Made by a program: the position numbers and the translations under genes
Source: Phycisphaeraceae bacterium
GTDB taxonomy: Bacteria; Planctomycetota; Phycisphaerae; Phycisphaerales; Phycisphaeraceae
DNA length: 64,000 nucleotides
Assembly (NCBI GenBank): GCA_028284155.1
Contig: JANQSF010000034.1
Location: forward strand, 29,321 to 93,320
Reading direction: 5' to 3'
The notes under the pieces: model-generated
The model's database searches: none
What the model saw: only the letters and a program-made list of their open reading frames with translations
Told to the model about the DNA's origin: nothing
Shown here: positions 42,693 to 52,500 of the stretch, piece after piece
How positions within the stretch are numbered: position 1 is the stretch's first letter
Layout of the letters: every line of letters starts with the position of its first letter

Positions 42693-44618
42693 TCAGGCCG
42701 CAAGCGGCTCACGGCCTGCCGCGCTGCGCGGCAGGGCAATCCAGAAGGTGGCGCCCCGACCGACCTGCGACTCCACCCACGCCCGCCCGCCCATCACCTG
42801 CGCGACGCGGTGCACGTTAGTCAGCCCGACGCCCGTGCCTTCATCTGACGTGTCCAGCCGCTGAAACAGGTCGAACACCTTCTCGTGATATTGCGGGTCG
42901 ATGCCCGGTCCATTGTCGCGCACATAAAGCCGTGTCTCGTCGCCTTCGACCTCGACGCCGACCCGCACGACCGGCTCCGACCCGTCGCTCGGCTGCGAGC
43001 CGTACTTCAACGCATTGGTCAGCAGGTTCTCAAGGACCTGCCGCATGCGCTTGGCGTCGGCGTCGATCGAAGCCGAGCCGTCGTACAACTCCAACCGAAC
43101 ACCCGCCTCGTCGAACCGCGGGCGCATCTCGTCGCCCACCTCGGCGATGAGCGACGCCAGCGCCAGGCGCTCGAGTCTCATCGGAATTCTGCCGATTCGG
43201 CTCAGTTCCAACAGGTCGTCGACCGTCTCGTACAGGCGGTGCGCGCTGCGCTCGATGTAGTTGAGCGACGTTCGCGCGTCGTCATTTGTCACGTCTTCCA
43301 ACGACTCGCGCAGGCAGTCGACGAAACCCAACTGCGAAACCAGCGGCGACTTCAGGTCGTGCGAAACGGTGTAAACGAACTGTTCCATCTCGGCTGTCTT
43401 CTGTTCCAACTGCCCGACGGTGTCGCGCAGCTTGGCCTCCGTCTGCCGCCGGTGTGCGATCTCTGATTCAAGCGCGGCTTGGCTGACGTCGAGGTGGTCG
43501 GCCATGCGGTTGAACCCGCGCGCCAGGTCGGCCAACTCGTCGTTCCCATCGATCTGAACACGGGCGTCGTGATGGTCGCCCGCGAGCTGATCGATCGCGC
43601 GTTTCACGTTGATGATCGGGGCGGTCATCCGCCCCGCGGCCAGCCAGGCGAGCAGGATCAACGTCGCCATCCCGGCCGCCGTCGTTGCCAACGTGGTCAC
43701 GCCCATCCAGAACAGCGGTTGGTACGCCTCGGCCTCGTCGGCCTTGGCAATGACGACCCAGCCTTCGTAGTCGACCGGCGCAAAGGCGGCCAGGCAGTAG
43801 CGACCGCTGTCCCCGGCCTGACGGGTCAAGCCCGCTCCGCCGGTGGTGGCCTGGCGGAACAATGTCGATGCTTCGGCCTTGATCCTTTGCGGCGTCGGCG
43901 ATTCGCCCGTCGGCAGCACAAGCAAGATGTCGTCACCGCTCTGTGCGACCAGGTCGTACCTGCCCGACTCGTAATGCCCACTGGCCGACGAAAGGATCGC
44001 ACGCAGCGCATGGTTCTGCACGGTCAGCACGACCACGCCGAGCGGGCGACCCGAGTTACTGGCACACGGCACAGCCACATCCGCGACCCATTGCCCTTCG
44101 ACCTCTCGCGGCAGGTCGTAGAAGAAACCGTCTCGGCCGCGCGTGAAAAGGTTCGACGCCGACTCGTCTTCATTCAAATCGCGCGGATTGGTCGAGATCA
44201 CGCAGCGCCCCGCAGGGTCGAGCACACGGACGCCGACGGTCGAGTCGCTGCTGCGCTGTGCGTCCTGCAAGATCGGGCCGGCTGCGTCTTGCAAACCGGT
44301 CGCGTCGAGTTGACGGTCCAGGTGTTGTTCGATCAGGCGACGTAGGCGGGTTCGGCTGGCCACCAAGGCGGCTCGTTCACGCTCGAAATGCAATTGGTCT
44401 GCTACACGATCACGCCGCCGCACCGCGTCGTTGACGACCCGTTCGTCGATCGATTGTTTGAGGTTCTGCCGCAACAGCCAAACGCCCGGCAACGCCACCA
44501 GCAGGATGATCAGCACGGTCGCCGTACCCATCCACAGGGCCTGCCGTGTGCGCAGCCTCATGCCACGACGTGCGCCGTCGCTGGAGGTCGAACCGAAATC
44601 ATCGCGTCGAAACGTCAT
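42693..44618 (-). CDS. Sensor histidine kinase with periplasmic Cache-like and HAMP domains
   Basis: About 641 residues from the ATG at 44618; an ATG at 44561 is also possible, and neither has a good ribosome binding site. Two membrane helices (about residues 28-49 and 306-328) flank a periplasmic Cache-like sensor (TVGVRVLDPAGRCVISTNP, FFYDLPREVEGQWVADVAVP). Then HAMP (IINVKRAIDQLAGDHHDARV to FNRMADHLDVS), a coiled coil, HisKA with the phosphorylated His in VYTVSHDLKSPLVSQLGF, and HATPase_c (NLLTNALKYGS, VRDNGPGIDPQ, GTGVGLTNVHRVAQVMGG). This is the kinase of the two-receiver cluster. The signal it senses is unknown. Confidence 0.94.
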   Translation of the reverse strand: MTFRRDDFGSTSSDGARRGMRLRTRQALWMGTATVLIILLVALPGVWLLRQNLKQSIDERVVNDAVRRRDRVADQLHFERERAALVASRTRLRRLIEQHLDRQLDATGLQDAAGPILQDAQRSSDSTVGVRVLDPAGRCVISTNPRDLNEDESASNLFTRGRDGFFYDLPREVEGQWVADVAVPCASNSGRPLGVVVLTVQNHALRAILSSASGHYESGRYDLVAQSGDDILLVLPTGESPTPQRIKAEASTLFRQATTGGAGLTRQAGDSGRYCLAAFAPVDYEGWVVIAKADEAEAYQPLFWMGVTTLATTAAGMATLILLAWLAAGRMTAPIINVKRAIDQLAGDHHDARVQIDGNDELADLARGFNRMADHLDVSQAALESEIAHRRQTEAKLRDTVGQLEQKTAEMEQFVYTVSHDLKSPLVSQLGFVDCLRESLEDVTNDDARTSLNYIERSAHRLYETVDDLLELSRIGRIPMRLERLALASLIAEVGDEMRPRFDEAGVRLELYDGSASIDADAKRMRQVLENLLTNALKYGSQPSDGSEPVVRVGVEVEGDETRLYVRDNGPGIDPQYHEKVFDLFQRLDTSDEGTGVGLTNVHRVAQVMGGRAWVESQVGRGATFWIALPRSAAGREPLAA

Positions 44619-45084
44619 AAGGGTCGAGCGGGAAACGCCTGGCTGCCGAACGTTCAGCCCGCGCGGGCGCGGGACGATTAGGGCAAACCCGGTGATGCCT
44701 GTATCGGCCGCCCCACCTCCGCACATCATTCGTAAACCACTGCGCCACACACTTTGAGCACCTGTCCGCTAGAGCGGTTTCAGCCAAATGCGTCGACAAT
44801 GCCAGCACGGGGCGCTGAACTGCGATTCGTGCAGCTACAAGCTCGTCAGGCTTCGGCGGAGGCGCAACGACCGCCCGCACGTCATCGCGCCCACTCAACT
44901 GCAACGTCCGAATAATCGCGCATCCCAACTTAGAATACGTTCAGACCTTCAATTGTGGGTGCCACACTTTGGCTCCGCAGAGTGTGTGAGATGTGGACAG
45001 GCGTCCTTCACCAAGCACACTTTGCAATGCCAAAGTGTGGCACCCCCCATTGCGACGCTTGACTTGAAGACTCTCTATGCCCGT
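44619..45084. other. 466-bp region with no gene
   Basis: Between the start of the histidine kinase and the stop of the GyrI-like gene. The right part is filled by the family C inverted repeat (44958-45046). The left part must carry the kinase promoter; no clear -35/-10 pair or known RNA motif was recognised. Short frames here look like shadows. Confidence 0.5.
44958..45046. repeat. Palindromic repeat, family C (TGCCACACTTTGGC type)
   Basis: Imperfect 30-bp inverted arms (26 of 30 match): 44958-44987 and 45017-45046, spacer 29 bp. Each arm has CACTTTGGC-N-GCAAAGTGTG-like inner complementarity. A single module of the same family is at 60001-60028, inside a prepilin gene. Confidence 0.8.
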
Positions 45085-45630
45085 TCACTTCGACGCCACT
45101 GCGGCAGACTCATCTTTCAAACGCACGGAAATCGCGTAGTCGAATACGGACGCGTCGCCGCAGGGATCGAACCGTTCGTCGTAGCGTTCGAGATCGACGA
45201 CCTCCGCATGCTCGTACTTGTCCTCGTGCAACCAGCCGTCGTAGATGGCGTCGAGCGTGCGGCGGATCTCGGTGATCGGCCCGTGATGCTCGAACACGGC
45301 GAGCGTGCAGGCGGGCAGGTCGCGTGACGTCAGCCCTTCCGGCAGGTCGCCTATCGGTCTGTCTGCGTTGACCTCGACACCGGCCATGTACATCAGCTCA
45401 TGCTTGTGCGACCGCTGCGCCTCCGGCTCGCCCCAGATCACGCCGTAGCAAGCGGCCGGGTCAACGCGATCGGGCAGCGCGTCGAGTATCTCGATGAATT
45501 GGCCATACTTCTCCCATAGCGGCCCGATGATCTGCGGCGCGTTCGTTTCGGGCGACCTGCCATGGATGAACGGCGTGGCCAAACCGACAAAACGACGGGC
45601 GGGGTGTTCGACAAGGAGGGGTTCGTTCAT
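45085..45630 (-). CDS. GyrI-like / effector-binding domain protein
   Basis: 181 residues from the ATG at 45630. A much longer frame upstream (to 46758) is antisense to the next two genes and is rejected. Typical features of the AraC effector-binding/GyrI-like small-molecule fold are visible: ARRFVGLATPF at the start, PQIIGPLWEKYGQF, CYGVIWGEP, LMYMAGVEVN, LPACTLAVFEHHGPITEIRRTLDAIYDGWL with the conserved Trp, and a C-terminal RFDP-strand. These domains bind hydrophobic or cationic compounds, and some hydrolyse cyclopropanoid toxins. There is no DNA-binding domain, so it is probably a stand-alone binder or detoxifying protein. Confidence 0.85.
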   Translation of the reverse strand: MNEPLLVEHPARRFVGLATPFIHGRSPETNAPQIIGPLWEKYGQFIEILDALPDRVDPAACYGVIWGEPEAQRSHKHELMYMAGVEVNADRPIGDLPEGLTSRDLPACTLAVFEHHGPITEIRRTLDAIYDGWLHEDKYEHAEVVDLERYDERFDPCGDASVFDYAISVRLKDESAAVASK

Positions 45631-45837
45631 CACTGAAGTGTACCGGATCGCGATCCGACCGGGACGTATCGCACGCTTGGTGTGGGGACGACCCACCGAC
45701 GAGGCTGGGCAATATCGCCCGCGCCGAGGTCTTCGAACCGGCCTGACGCCTTGCCAAAGCTGGTCGCGGCAACTGGCATGGTTTGTGCACCTCTTGGGTT
45801 TGCCAGACGAAACCCCCGTCACGCGAAAGGACACACG

Positions 45838-46533
45838 ATGCGACGCGACAAGAGCAGCGACAACACGAACGCCCGCTTTTTCGACGCCCTCGAGAGCCGC
45901 GTGCTGATGAGCGGCAGTGGCATCACCGACGGCATGGCGTATACGCTCATGGTCAGCGAGATGGCGATTGACACCGAGCCGGTCGCCAGCCAAGCCGTCA
46001 TGGCCGACGGCACGTCGAACACGGCGATGTTTGCCGAAGCGTACGGACCGTCGTCGGCCGACGCGCGGGGTTTGTATGACCCGTCGACGAACAAGTGGTA
46101 CCTGCCCGATACCGACAACGCCAGCGCGCAAGACGTTCAACCGTTCGCGTACGGCGCTGCCGGTTGGATTCCCGTCGTCGGCGATTCGAACGGCGAGGGA
46201 GGCGGGGCGAACGATCGACCCAAACAGTTCGACCCCACGGATTTGATCCCCGGAGTCGGCGATTGGGATGGCGTGAGCCCGGACGTTGACAACACCCCGA
46301 AACATCAAGCTGACTTCCGACATGAGGGTCTTGCACGCGACGCCCAGGGCGTGACGTTCTCCAGCGTACGGAGACTCAACCACGGACACAGGACGAGCCA
46401 AGGCAACGAGCCGACAGGCTACAAGCTGGTCGAGACCGAGCCGGCGCAGGTCAGCTCGTACCAGACGGGCGGCAGTGCGGGCTTCGTCGACCTGTCCGTC
46501 GTGCCGGGGATTGGCTACACCGGTTCGGAGTAA
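45838..46533 (+). CDS. LEPRxLL-like surface protein
   Basis: 231 residues from the ATG at 45838, which has AAAGGA seven bases upstream. Close to the N-terminus is NARFFDALESRVLMSGSG, a variant of the LEPRxLL signal (usually FEALEPRLLLS) that marks secreted planctomycete proteins. The remainder is acidic, rich in Asp, Gly and Ser, without Cys, and includes VMADGTSNTAMFAEAY, which resembles the C-terminal motif of planctomycete pilin-like proteins. Probably exported; function unknown. The prepilin gene follows 88 bp downstream on the same strand and may be functionally linked. Confidence 0.75.
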   Translation: MRRDKSSDNTNARFFDALESRVLMSGSGITDGMAYTLMVSEMAIDTEPVASQAVMADGTSNTAMFAEAYGPSSADARGLYDPSTNKWYLPDTDNASAQDVQPFAYGAAGWIPVVGDSNGEGGGANDRPKQFDPTDLIPGVGDWDGVSPDVDNTPKHQADFRHEGLARDAQGVTFSSVRRLNHGHRTSQGNEPTGYKLVETEPAQVSSYQTGGSAGFVDLSVVPGIGYTGSE

Positions 46534-46621
46534 CGCGCACCGCCGCCGCGGGACGTTCGGATGCGCCCATTCGGTTGCGGATAGAATGAACCGCTCGGCG
46601 GGAGGGGTCCGGAGGCCGCCA

Positions 46622-47386
46622 GTGCAACGACGCGCCGCATTCACCATTGTCGAATTGCTCGTGGTCATCTCGATCATCGTGCTGTTGATCGCGCTGCTGT
46701 TGCCCGCGCTGAACCTGGCCCGCACCAACGCGCAACGGGCGATCTGCCTGTCGAACATGCGGCAGCAGCACGAAGCGCAGACCGGCTACGCAACCGACAA
46801 CAACGGCCGATTCGCGCCGCGCAACGAGAACTCGCCCGACTACCAACGCCAACAGGGCGCCCAACTCAACACCGTGCACGCCATGCGTGACGACTACATC
46901 GGCAACACCGATGTCATGGTCTGCCCGCTGGTCGCGAAGGTGAGCTCGCAGCCGCTGCGCGAGTACCAGCGCCACGATTGGCTGTCCGGCTCCGGCGCGT
47001 ACGGCGGCTGGGACACCAACGCCGCGTACGTCTACACCGCCTACATGTGGATGGCCGGCTTCAACGGCGGCCCCGGCGGCACGGTCACCTACCTCAACGG
47101 CGAACCGCCCGCCCCCACCGCGATGACCGACACGGCCTCCGACACGACGTTCATCACGCACCGGTTGAATTACTACAACGCCAACAGCCTGCACGAGGTC
47201 TCGCACGGTGGGCGGGGCCTGTTCCAGACGGCCACGCCCTATGACGATTGGCAGACCACCGACCAACCCATCACGTTCGCCGACGGTCACAGCGTCGTGC
47301 GTTCAGAAGACGACATCGAACCGCGCATGGTTATTAACGGCAACTACCCAGCCAGCCCCGGTTTTCCGGGGACGTATCTGTGGTAG
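46622..47386 (+). CDS. Prepilin-type N-terminal cleavage/methylation protein
   Basis: About 254 residues from the GTG at 46622, chosen because GGAGG lies six bases upstream and it gives a seven-residue leader; an ATG at 46586 is the alternative. The leader runs VQRRAAFTIVELLVVISIIV, with cleavage expected before Phe by a prepilin peptidase, followed by the methylated Phe, the conserved Glu and a 20-residue hydrophobic helix. The globular part has a disulfide candidate (ICLSNMRQQ and DVMVCPLVA) and ends with the TFADGHSVV motif near the C-terminus. Member of the large planctomycete set of pseudopilins assembled by a type II secretion-like or type IV pilus-like machine. Confidence 0.9.
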   Translation: MQRRAAFTIVELLVVISIIVLLIALLLPALNLARTNAQRAICLSNMRQQHEAQTGYATDNNGRFAPRNENSPDYQRQQGAQLNTVHAMRDDYIGNTDVMVCPLVAKVSSQPLREYQRHDWLSGSGAYGGWDTNAAYVYTAYMWMAGFNGGPGGTVTYLNGEPPAPTAMTDTASDTTFITHRLNYYNANSLHEVSHGGRGLFQTATPYDDWQTTDQPITFADGHSVVRSEDDIEPRMVINGNYPASPGFPGTYLW

Positions 47387-48013
47387 CGATCGCCTGTGCG
47401 GGCCGGGATGTTTGTGGACGCGGCGGCGTTGCGGGCCGGGACGGCCCGCCCGGCGAGGGCACCGGCTGATCCGATTCTGCGAGGACACGTTATTGAATGA
47501 TGCGGGTACGCGCTATTGAAAACGTCACGAATGAGCGCGTTCGTGCGCACGAACCTGACGATGCGCCCCCTATGTGGCGCGACGTTTTTCCTCATACCGA
47601 TCGGCGTTTGCGGCCCGCGGCGGCGGGTGGTGGGCTGTCATGTGGCGTGGCGGGGGCGCGGCTGGCCTGACACGGGATCGGGGCTGGCGGGCTGAGAAGA
47701 AGGAACGGTATGTCAGGGTGACATTTGGGCCGAATTGCGTAAGCCGCTTGTGGGCATTGCATTACGACGGTTGTTTCGCGTGGAGGGAGGGAGAAAGGGG
47801 CCATCTGCCATGTCAGGGCGCGGCGGGCGGCGCACATGTTGTTCTGGCGACGCGGAATTCTTGCGCTGGGGTTTATACTTGCCGCACCGCCCGAGGCGGC
47901 GGCGCGAGCCTTGGGCGAAGCTCGGACTTGAAAGTGGCGATGGTCCCCGGGCGAAGCCCGGGGCTGAAGGGGCCTGTTGGCTTGATGAACGACTTGGAAC
48001 CTGGAGACTTCCG
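47387..48013. other. 627-bp region with no gene
   Basis: Contains several short palindromes: GCGGGCC-GGGAC-GGCCCGC at 47431-47449 and CCCCGGGC-GAA-GCCCGGGG at 47945-47963, the latter next to TTGGGCGAAGCTCGG. GATACGCGCTATTGAA near 47505 is A/T richer. No convincing reading frame, tRNA or known RNA motif was found on either strand. It may carry the promoter for the PQQ gene at 48014. Confidence 0.5.
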
Positions 48014-49246
48014 ATGACGCGATGGATGCTTGGTGTGTGCTCTTTGGCGGTGATGCTGGCGGCGGTCGCGGAGTCGAGGGCGTCGGACTGGCCGCGCTGG
48101 CGGGGCGTCGCGTTCGACGGGATCTCCAAAGAGAAGGCGATCAACAGCGACTGGGGCGACGACGGGCCGAGGGAGGTCTGGCGGGCGAAGGTGGGCGTCG
48201 GGTTCAGCAGCTTCGCCGTGGCCGACGGGCGGGCGTTCACGCTCGGGCACGACGGCAGGAAGCGCGACGGGAAGGAAACCGTCTATTGCTTTGATAGTGC
48301 GACGGGCAAGACGCTGTGGTCGCACACGTATGACTGCCCGCTGATCGACCGGTTCTATGAGGGCGGGCCGGGCGCGACGCCGACGGTCGACGGCGATCGG
48401 GTTTACACCGTGAGCAAGGACGGCGACTTCTTCTGCTTTGACGTCAAGACGGGCAAGATCCACTGGCAGACCAAGTGCGGCAACGACCTGAACATCAAGA
48501 CGCCGGAGTGGGGCTACGCGTGTTCGCCGCTGATCCTGGGCAAGCTGGTGATCGTCGAGGCGGGTCACACCGCCGCGTATGACAAGACGACGGGTCGGCT
48601 GGTGTGGAAGAGCAAGCGTTACCGCATGGCGTACGGCTCGCCCGTGCCGATGGAGCACGGCGGCAGGACGTGCGTGGTCGTGCTGAACACGGACGGCCTG
48701 GCGGTGTTCGACGCGGCCGACGGCACGACGTTGGCGGAGTCGAAGTGGGAGACGCGGTTCTCGACCAACTCGACGACGCCGATGATCGTGGGTGATCAGA
48801 TCTTCATCTCGACGGGGTACGGCCGGGGTTGCGCGATGTTCCGATTCACGGGCTCGTCGCTGGAGAAGCTGTACGAAAACAAGGAGATGGCCAACCATTT
48901 CAACAACTGCGTGCTAATCGACGGGCACCTGTACGGCTTTCACGGCAACTCGCACTTCTCGCGCGCCGTGCAGGTGCGCTGCATGGACTGGAAAACGGGC
49001 GAGCTCAAGTGGCAGGAGAAAGGGCTGGGCTGCGGCAGCCTGATGGCTGTGGGCAAAACACTGGTGCTGCTGAGCGACCGGGGCGAACTGGTCGTCGCGC
49101 CGGCGTCGACCAGCGGGTTCGAGCCGACGGCGCGGGCGAAGGTGCTGGACGGCAAGTGCTGGACCGTGCCGGTGTTGGCCAACGGCCTGCTGTATTGCAG
49201 GTCGGCGCGGGGCGAGGTGGTTTGTTTGGATGTGAGAGGGAAGTGA
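48014..49246 (+). CDS. Secreted PQQ-like beta-propeller protein
   Basis: 410 residues from MTRWMLGVCSLAVMLAAVAE, a signal peptide; a long upstream frame into the gene-free region is rejected. The mature protein starts near SDWPRWRGVAFDGIS. Blades are marked by DSATGKTLWSHTYD, DVKTGKIHWQTKCG, DKTTGRLVWKSKRY, DAADGTTLAESKWE and DWKTGELKWQEKG. The set of Cys residues differs from the other two propeller proteins in the window (CGNDLN, YACSPL). No heme site. Possibly a scaffold or cofactor-binding partner of extracytoplasmic enzymes. Confidence 0.92.
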   Translation: MTRWMLGVCSLAVMLAAVAESRASDWPRWRGVAFDGISKEKAINSDWGDDGPREVWRAKVGVGFSSFAVADGRAFTLGHDGRKRDGKETVYCFDSATGKTLWSHTYDCPLIDRFYEGGPGATPTVDGDRVYTVSKDGDFFCFDVKTGKIHWQTKCGNDLNIKTPEWGYACSPLILGKLVIVEAGHTAAYDKTTGRLVWKSKRYRMAYGSPVPMEHGGRTCVVVLNTDGLAVFDAADGTTLAESKWETRFSTNSTTPMIVGDQIFISTGYGRGCAMFRFTGSSLEKLYENKEMANHFNNCVLIDGHLYGFHGNSHFSRAVQVRCMDWKTGELKWQEKGLGCGSLMAVGKTLVLLSDRGELVVAPASTSGFEPTARAKVLDGKCWTVPVLANGLLYCRSARGEVVCLDVRGK

Positions 49247-49279
49247 GTTGGGAATTGGTGATGTGGTGATTTGGGCGGA

Positions 49280-49302
49280 GCGCTAAGCCGCGAGCGGCGG
49301 CG
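49280..49302. repeat. Palindromic repeat, family F variant
   Basis: GCGCTAAGCCGCGAGCGGC, one base different from the other family F cores, in the roughly 300-bp space between the PQQ gene and the giant gene. The rest of this space (49303-49545) is G-rich and shows no recognisable feature besides the ribosome binding site of the next gene. Confidence 0.6.
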
Positions 49303-49545
49303 GAGTTGGGGGCCGATAAGGGGGCGGGCGGCCGGGGGCGTGGGTCGGGCGGCGTGCGGCGGCCGATGAAGGTCGAGCGGGCTGGGCAAAGTCGATTGAA
49401 CTGACGCGATTGTCACGCGTCTGTAAAAGGTACGGCGACCGGGCGCGTCGGCCCTGTGGGGCCGACGGCGTGCGCAATGGGTCATTCGCCCGGCCGCCTG
49501 CCAACCAACCTGTCAGGTGTTCCTGTCATCTTTATGGAGACGACC

Positions 49546-52500
49546 ATGAGTCGCTTCGCCCTGCGTCACGCAGCCGTCCTGTTCGCCGTCACACTCGCCT
49601 GCCTGCTTCCGACCCGCATCAGCGGGCAGGAGATCGGCTACATCGAGGACTTCGCCCTGGCGAAGAACCGCGAGCACGCGCTCAAACAGCTCATCCCCGG
49701 CACGCGCGACTATTACTACTACCACGCGCTGCATCACCAGAACCTCGAGCAGTTCGACAAGGTCGAGGAACTGCTCAAGCCGTGGATCGCCCGGCACGGT
49801 CACACGCAACGCGTGTGGGAGATCAAGCACCGCCAGGCGCTGCTCACCTACGACAAGAACAACAAGGCCACGCTCGACTACCTGCGGCAACGCCTGAATC
49901 TTCAATTCAACCATCAACGCGAAAGCCTCGGCCGCGGTGTCAACCTGCCGAGCAAATTCGACCAGAACCTGATTGCGTGGGACAGGCTCGCCGCGCACGC
50001 GTTGCGTTACAGCAACATGAGTCGTTTCGAGGACTCGGCGCTCGAGCGCATGTCGCAGCGCAAGCTCAGCGACGAGCAGCGCCACAACCTGCTGCGTCGC
50101 CTGCAACGGCCCGACGTGCCCGGTCTGCCCGAGTTGGTCATCGCCGACATCCACGGCCGATACACGTCGAGCTTCGGGCAGTTGCCGATCCACGGCAAGA
50201 TGACGATCGCGCAGCTCGAGGCGCTGCTGAAGATCGAGGGCAAGTGGTTGAACTACTCGGGGTTCATCAACGCCTACATCACCAAGCTTCGACCTGAGGC
50301 CGACATCGATTGGCGGAACGACCCGGAAGCGTACGGCGCGTATCTCGACCGCCTGTGGGCGTTCGTGACCCGTCTGTCGCCCGCGCACAACTCGCTCAAG
50401 GCACACGTGCTCTATCACCGCCTGCTGTTCGACCGCACGCAGGGCGAGTACAACAAGAACCGTTTCATGACGTACATCCAGTTGCCCCGCCGAATGGGCT
50501 ACGTCAATCACAAGTGGATCAACCGGACCGAGGTCAAGCGGTACGCGGCCAACCTGAGCGCCAACTACTCCGGCCAAACGCAACTGCCGACGGTCGGCAA
50601 CGACGAGAAACTGGTGCGCGACTACCTGCTGCACTTCTTCGTCAAAGAGACTTCGATCAAGCCATACGAGACGTACATCGAGCCGGGCTACCTGAACGTC
50701 GCGCTGGCTGAATCCAAAGTCCTCAACGGGCTGGGCGATCTGGAGAAGTGGTACTCGACGTTCTCGCCGAGCTATTACCAGGCCCTCAAGGACCGCGTCG
50801 ATCTCGACTTCGCGTTCACGAACAAGACGCAGCTTTCGCCCGACGACGCCGTGTCGGTTGACCTGCATGTGAAGAACGTCAAGACGCTGATCGTCAAGGT
50901 ATACGAGGTCAACACGACGGCCTACTACCGCATGAACCTGCGGGAGATCGACACGGACATCACGCTGGACGGGCTGGTCGCAAACGAAGAACAGACATTC
51001 AAGTACGACGAGCCGCCGCTGCGTCGTGTGAAGCGTCACTTCGCGTTCCCCAAGCTCACCGGCCGCGGCGTGTACGTGATCGACTTCATCGGCAACGGCA
51101 AGAACAGCCGAATGCTTGTGCGCAAGGGCAAGTATCACTTCCTGTCGCGCATGGGCGGCGCGGGTCATGTGGTGACCGTGCTCGACGAAAAGAACCAGCA
51201 CGTCAAGAATGCGACGCTGCGTGTCGGCGGCCAGACGTATGAGACGGACAAGACCGGCCGAATAACCGTGCCGTACTCGAATCGCCCGGGCGTCGTGCCA
51301 GTCGTCGTCACGGCCGACGGCTACTCGTCGCTGGCGAACCTGAGTCACTCGTCGGAGAGCTACCAGCTCCACGCGGGCATCTACGTTGACCGCGAGTCGT
51401 TGTTGAGCCGCAAGCAGGCGACCGTCGTCGTCCGCCCGTCGCTGACACTCAACGGCACTCCCGTTTCACTCGACGTGCTGGAAGACGTCAAGCTCACGAT
51501 CACGTCGGTCGACACCGACGGCGTGCAGACGACCAAGGAAGTATCCGAATTTAAGGTCTACGAAGACCGCGAGTCGGTTTACAAACTGCAAACGCCCGCG
51601 CGTCTGCGGCAGGTCAGTTTCAGCCTGACCGCCAAAGTGCAGAACCTGAGCCAGGCCAAGAAGGTCAATCTCGCGACCGGGCAAAGCTTCCAACTCAACC
51701 AGATCGCGCAGACCGAGAAGGTCGAAGACTTGCACCTGTCGCTGGTCGACGGGTCGTACAAGGTCGACCTGTTCGGCCGAACGGGCGAGGCGAAGCCGAA
51801 GCGTTCGGTGTACCTGGCCGTCAAACACCGCGACTTCAAAGACCAGGTGAACGTGACGTTGCAGACCGACGCGGCCGGCCGAATCGACATGGGCCCGCTG
51901 GCGAACATCACGCACATCACGGCCCGCGGCCCTGAAGGGACAAGCCACACCTGGCCGCTGCGTCACGACCGCGTCGCGCACGCGTCGAACGTGTACGGCC
52001 GAGCGGGCGAGCCGATCACCATCCCCGTCGCGTTCAACCCGAAGCAGGTCAAGGCCAGCGACCTGTCGCTGCTGGAGATGCGCGGCGGGACGTTCTCAGC
52101 CGACGTGCTCAAGTCGGTCAAGCTCAAGAACGGTTCGCTGCATATCGACGACCTGCCGCGCGGGTTGTACAGCCTTTACATCAAGCCAACGAAGCAGCAC
52201 GTCACGCTGCGGCTGACCGAGGGCGACACGCGCAGCGGCTACGTGATGGGCGACTACCACCTGCTGCAACGCCGCCTGCTCGACCCACTGCACATCGTGT
52301 CGCTGAACGCGAACGACAAGGCGGTGACGGTGAAGCTGGCGAACGCGACGAAGTTCGCTCGCGTCCATGTCTTCGCGACGCGGCAACGGCCGGCTTACGA
52401 CCCGTTCGCGCACATCAGCCGCGTCCGCGCGCCGGAGCCGTACCTCATTCAGCGAGCCAAAGCCAAGACGGTCTACCTGGCCGGTCGTCAGATCGGCGAC

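Noticed and set aside
45631..46758. Upstream extension of the GyrI-like gene (557-codon frame)
   Set aside because: It runs antisense through the LEPRxLL-like gene and into the prepilin gene; the GyrI-like fold begins right at the ATG at 45630.
47387..48013. Short frames on both strands as small genes
   Set aside because: Low-complexity, Arg/Gly-rich products without ribosome binding sites; several run into the next real gene in another frame.
49513..51372. Minus-strand frame of 619 codons opposite the giant gene
   Set aside because: Antisense shadow, rich in Arg, Val and His, without signal peptide or domain; the plus strand carries a ribosome binding site, signal peptide and terminator.
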